Source: an uncultured SAR116 cluster alpha proteobacterium (lineage in GTDB: Bacteria; Pseudomonadota; Alphaproteobacteria; Puniceispirillales; Puniceispirillaceae). Taken from it: a stretch of 44,297 bases of DNA. Below the pieces are notes generated by a model. The model saw nothing but the letters and a program-made list of their open reading frames with translations. It was not told the origin of the DNA and did not search any database. The first letter of the stretch is position 1, and each line of letters begins with the position of its first letter. Where the stretch lies: contig CACHEI010000015.1 of the NCBI GenBank assembly GCA_902578815.1, positions 1-44,297 on the forward strand, given 5' to 3'. The position numbers were made by a program, and so were the translations under genes. This document shows positions 42,451 to 44,297 of this stretch, in pieces.

Positions 42451-43140
42451 TCAGGTGATGGAAACGGTGAATTCAGCAACGCCGTCAACACCGCCGACCA
42501 GCGTATCGCCCCGTTCGACTGGACCGACACCAGCCGGGGTCCCGGTATAGATCAGATCGCCTGGCTGCAGGTGATAGAGGGTGGACAGATCGGCGATGAT
42601 TTCAGGAACTGACCACACCATCAGCTCCAGATCGGACTCCTGTTTCATCTCGCCATTCTGCGACATGTAGATCCGCGCCCTGGCAAAAGATGGCACCTCG
42701 GCAATCGGCCTGATCGGCGTGATTACGGCAGATTCCTCGACATCCTTGCTGGTGTCCCACGGACGGCCCTGTTTCTTCGAATTGTTCTGCAGATCGCGGC
42801 GCGTCATATCGAGACCGGCGGCGCAGCCGAAAATCAGGCTTTCCGCCTGATCAATGCCGACATCCAGGCCAGCCGTGCCAATGGCCAGCACCAGCTCCAT
42901 TTCATAATGGTAATTCTCCGTGCGTTTGGCGTAGCTGATGCTGCCCTCGGCCATGCTGATCGAGGCGACGGATTTGGTGAAATAGAACGGTGCCTCACGG
43001 TCAACCTCGACACCCATTTCCTTGGCATGTGCCTCGTAATTGCGGCCAACACAGAAAATCCGGTTGACCGGAAACAGCTTGTCGCTGCCGAAAATGGGAA
43101 TGGCCTGAATGGCTGGTGGTGAAAAAACATAATCGGACAT
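42451..43140 (-). CDS. fumarylacetoacetate hydrolase family protein (fumarylpyruvate hydrolase-like)
   Basis: 229 residues from ATG 43140; GAGG lies eight bases upstream, and the GTG at 43149 is rejected. FAH C-terminal-domain fold: IFCVGRNYEAHAKEMG, APFYFTKSVASI, YHYEMELVLAIG (metal-binding Glu pair), GLDMTRRDLQN, and YTGTPAGVGPVERGD. Known members hydrolyse or decarboxylate beta-diketo acids such as fumarylpyruvate, acylpyruvates and oxaloacetate. The partial LigJ-like gene nearby on the same strand would suit a shared aromatic- or gallate-type ring-cleavage pathway, although a LysE-type gene on the other strand lies between. Confidence 0.87.
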   Translation of the reverse strand: MSDYVFSPPAIQAIPIFGSDKLFPVNRIFCVGRNYEAHAKEMGVEVDREAPFYFTKSVASISMAEGSISYAKRTENYHYEMELVLAIGTAGLDVGIDQAESLIFGCAAGLDMTRRDLQNNSKKQGRPWDTSKDVEESAVITPIRPIAEVPSFARARIYMSQNGEMKQESDLELMVWSVPEIIADLSTLYHLQPGDLIYTGTPAGVGPVERGDTLVGGVDGVAEFTVSIT

Positions 43141-43327
43141 GACAGGCACCTCAAACGATGGAAAGGAAAATCAAATCACAAAAGCAGATTTGCATGCGCT
43201 ATAAAGCATGGTTTGGCACCCGCGTTCAAGCTGGAACCTGTCCATCACGGGGCGATGCCGGGTAAGTCACTTTTTAGGGGGACCCTGCGTCCGCCAATGC
43301 TGTCCTCTGTCTGCGGAGTCTCTTGCG

Positions 43328-43951
43328 ATGCCATTGTTCGATCTGATGCCGGCATTGCTGTTCCTCATGCTCAATGTGTTCATTCCCGGGCCCAATGTTC
43401 TCAATACCATTGCCACGGCGATGGGGTCTGGTCTGCGGGCTGCCATGGCCTGCGCCTGCGCCTGTGGTGCCGGGCTTTTGCTATGGGCGCTTGCCGTGCT
43501 GTTTGGCGCGGCTGCACTGTTCGCTGCGCTGCCGGTTGCCCAGGCGGCACTCACCGCGCTGGGTGGGCTGCTGCTGCAGTATTTCGCCTTTCGTTATCTG
43601 CGAAAATCGGTTGGACCCGAGGCCAGATTGACAGCAATCCACAACCAGCCTGTCGCGCGTGCTTTTGCCCAGGCCTTCATGGTGATGATGACCAATCCAA
43701 AGGTGCTGACAACATGGCTTGCCGTCATTTCGCTGTTTCCTGTGATTGCCAGCGATGTGCTGCACATCACCCTGTTCACCCTGATGGCGGGCGGGGCGTC
43801 TTTTACCGGTCACGCGCTCTTTGCTATGCTGTTTGCGAGCCGGACTGCTGGCAGGATTTATCTGCGGCTCTATCGGCCAATCAATGCGCTGGTCGGCATT
43901 GGCTTCTCACTCTATGGGCTGAAACTGCTTGCCGGACTGCTGCTCGGCTGA
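43328..43951 (+). CDS. LysE family transporter (second copy type)
   Basis: 207 residues from ATG 43328, with GGAG about ten bases upstream; a longer frame from 43208 has no matching ribosome site. About six membrane helices; NVFIPGPNVLNTIATAMGSGLRAAMACACACGAG is the LysE-type PGPN motif region, and NPKVLTTWLAVISLFP is the conserved second motif. It is more diverged than the exporter at 6827-7456. Exports an amino acid or related small amine; the substrate cannot be read. Adjacent genes on the opposite strand are catabolic. Confidence 0.82.
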   Translation: MPLFDLMPALLFLMLNVFIPGPNVLNTIATAMGSGLRAAMACACACGAGLLLWALAVLFGAAALFAALPVAQAALTALGGLLLQYFAFRYLRKSVGPEARLTAIHNQPVARAFAQAFMVMMTNPKVLTTWLAVISLFPVIASDVLHITLFTLMAGGASFTGHALFAMLFASRTAGRIYLRLYRPINALVGIGFSLYGLKLLAGLLLG

Positions 43952-43961
43952 TCGGGGCGGC

Positions 43962-44297
43962 TCACAGCTTCAGGCGTGAGAACACCGCTCTGGCGTTGTC
44001 CTCGAACACCATCTGTTTCTGCGCTGCGCTCAGGGCGGTGTTGGCGTCGATATAGCGTTTTGTGTCGTCATAATAATGCCCGCTGCGGGGGTCGATGCCG
44101 CGCACCGCGCCAATCATTTCCGAGGCGAACAGGATGTTCTTCGTTGGGATCACATCGAGCAGCATGTCAATGCCGTCCTGATGATAGACGCAGGTGTCAA
44201 AGAAAATATTGTTCAGCACACGCGTCTCCAGATCACCCAGGCCCATATCCTGCGCCATGCCCCGAAACCGTCCCCAATGATAGGGAACCGCCCCGCC
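43962..44297 (-). CDS. amidohydrolase, 4-oxalomesaconate hydratase (LigJ)-like, 5'-truncated by window edge
   Basis: The C-terminal 111 residues only; the frame is open to the last base. Reading from the edge it begins GGAVPYHWGRFRGMAQDMG, then NNIFFDTCVYHQDGIDMLL, NILFASEMIGAVRGIDPRSGHYYDDTKRYID and ends with NARAVFSRLKL. This run matches, as I recall it, the metal-dependent amidohydrolase-2 family member LigJ, which hydrates 4-oxalomesaconate in the protocatechuate 4,5-cleavage/gallate route. Other amidohydrolase-2 enzymes are possible, and the metal-binding N-terminus is outside the window. The reverse-strand FAH gene lies downstream beyond the LysE gene. Confidence 0.78.
   Translation of the reverse strand, partial: GGAVPYHWGRFRGMAQDMGLGDLETRVLNNIFFDTCVYHQDGIDMLLDVIPTKNILFASEMIGAVRGIDPRSGHYYDDTKRYIDANTALSAAQKQMVFEDNARAVFSRLKL

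Noticed and set aside
1..44297. tRNA, rRNA, CRISPR array, complete insertion sequence or integrase
   Set aside because: Looked for T-loop GTTCRANNC motifs, regularly spaced direct repeats and transposase motifs by eye; none found. A tRNAscan and repeat search would be decisive.

Overview
The window reads as chromosomal DNA of a marine alphaproteobacterium. A SAR116/Puniceispirillum-like lineage is my best guess from overall gene content: a liv-type amino-acid ABC importer, a Rieske oxygenase, DUF1028, a LigJ-like amidohydrolase, a photolyase and HflX. This is inference, not a database result. I see no rRNA, tRNA, CRISPR array or complete insertion sequence. Most of the window is GC-richer, densely packed metabolic DNA. 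Two visibly AT-richer stretches (about 1-4700 and about 8900-11000) carry cell-surface and secretion genes and look like accessory islands.

Layout. (1) 1-4600: type I secretion locus, with the 3' part of an RTX calcium-binding protein, an ABC exporter whose signature motif is degenerate, a HlyD-type adaptor with an unusually long repeated coiled coil, and a small convergent DUF6447-like gene. (2) 4600-8900: a non-coding stretch, a pirin with a perfect inverted repeat upstream, an orphan terminator-like hairpin, a DUF2805/TIGR03643 protein, a LysE-type exporter and a nucleoside hydrolase. (3) 8900-11000: a two-gene unit with a lipoprotein carrying an inverse-autotransporter (intimin/invasin) type beta-barrel but no passenger, followed after one base by a secreted cysteine-containing protein of unknown family. 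This is the most novel-looking item. (4) 11000-20800: small membrane protein, ABC-2 exporter, UDP-glucuronate 4-epimerase, HpcH/HpaI aldolase, photolyase, CysQ, SDR oxidoreductase, HflX and a D-amino-acid-type aminotransferase.

(5) 20900-23300: RidA, Rieske oxygenase and DUF1028 in one direction, a likely catabolic unit for a nitrogenous compound. (6) 23280-30070: EamA transporter translationally coupled to a GDSL hydrolase, a NylB-like serine hydrolase, rhodanese, a propionyl-CoA synthetase with an apparent eight-residue in-frame deletion, and a DAO-family flavoprotein. (7) 30300-35400: a complete branched-chain amino-acid type ABC importer (livJ, G, F, H, M). (8) 35500-44297: a tyrB-like aminotransferase, a ThDP enzyme, a cysteine-desulfurase-like enzyme, an ArgE-type deacylase, a PatB/MalY lyase, an FAH-family hydrolase, a second LysE exporter and the 3' part of a LigJ-like amidohydrolase.

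Taken together, regions 5-8 look like import, deamination and further breakdown of amino acids and related nitrogen compounds, a common marine heterotroph strategy. Several gene starts were moved downstream from the longest possible start where a Shine-Dalgarno sequence and family length supported it; each entry gives the reason.
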